A stretch of DNA of 64,000 bases from Ctenosaura bakeri (lineage: Eukaryota > Chordata > Lepidosauria > Squamata > Iguanidae): contig CAOLHI010002517.1 of assembly GCA_948474755.1 (NCBI GenBank), positions 1 to 64,000 of the forward strand, given 5' to 3'. The position numbers and the translations under genes are program-made. Shown here in pieces: positions 63,776-64,000 of the stretch; position 1 is the stretch's first letter, and every line of letters starts with the position of its first letter. Under the pieces are notes generated by a model. It did no database searches, had not been told where the DNA came from, and was given only the letters and a program-made list of their open reading frames with translations.

Positions 63776-64000
63776 CTCCTGTTCTGCTTTAGCCTGGCTG
63801 TGAAATTTGCTGAAGTAAGAACATTTATATAGGAGAGGAACATTTAACATTAAGGCAGTCTAGTGGGTGAGATTGCATGCTTGTGAGGTGATAACTTATA
63901 GTGAAGAGGAACTCACAGATCCTTTGGCCAATGCATTCTGCTGTCTCCAAATCACTGTCTTAATAACCACTTGTGTAATAAAATGAGAACTTGGAAGTAC

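Overview
This window reads as nuclear DNA from a reptile, most likely a squamate. I find no intact protein-coding host gene. The repeat mix supports the assignment: CR1 LINE pieces with the typical 3' end, L1-type LINEs, tRNA-derived SINEs whose tails match the Sauria/BovB type, a hAT element with SPIN-like ends, palindromic MITEs, and several families of solo LTRs. This is recognition from memory, not a database search.

The main content is a very large, repeatedly duplicated tRNA gene nest. I place about 35 tRNA genes that are structurally complete or nearly so, plus about 20 pseudogenes: Val-AAC, Tyr-GTA (with intron), Glu-CTC, Glu-TTC, elongator Met-CAT, initiator Met-CAT, Gly-GCC/CCC/TCC, Asn-GTT and Ser-GCT. 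They come in a few compound units. Unit Q is Gly and iMet on one strand followed by divergent Asn and Ser on the other. It appears six times: near 21.6-22.4, 29.7-30.4 and 42.0-42.8 kb in one orientation, and near 51.9-52.7, 59.4-60.1 and 62.0-62.8 kb in the other. Partial copies lie near 14.2-14.9, 30.8-31.2 and 34.5-35.0 kb. A second unit has Glu-CTC, a SINE, a conserved 350-400 bp spacer ('R'), then Glu-TTC and Met. Whole or partial copies lie near 8.4-11.1, 31.4-32.7, 39.1-40.4, 48.1-48.8, 53.9-55.3 and 56.1-57.5 kb. A Val-AAC unit is present twice (0.3-1.3 and 26.6-28.3 kb).

The left end (0-8 kb) is a CR1 piece and Val unit, then a 5'-truncated L1 (about 1.5-7.4 kb) broken by a solo LTR and by a 1.38 kb SPIN-like hAT element carrying a GC-rich insert. 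From 8 to 35 kb tRNA units alternate with solo LTRs of one family. From 35 to 39 kb an L1 piece and a 2.6 kb CR1 split one R spacer. From 39 to 63.3 kb tRNA units continue, with more CR1, LTRs, a 5S rRNA-like pseudogene and MITEs.

At least eight solo LTRs of one family (about 0.8-0.93 kb) are scattered in both orientations, five of them with clean 4-bp target duplications. Two insertions can be checked against empty paralogous copies inside this same window. The most interesting points are the constant 20-21 nt Asn-Ser spacer that lacks a Pol III terminator, the switch of Gly anticodons on one tRNA body, the GC-rich cargo in the SPIN-like element, and the conserved R spacer between divergent tRNA-Glu genes.
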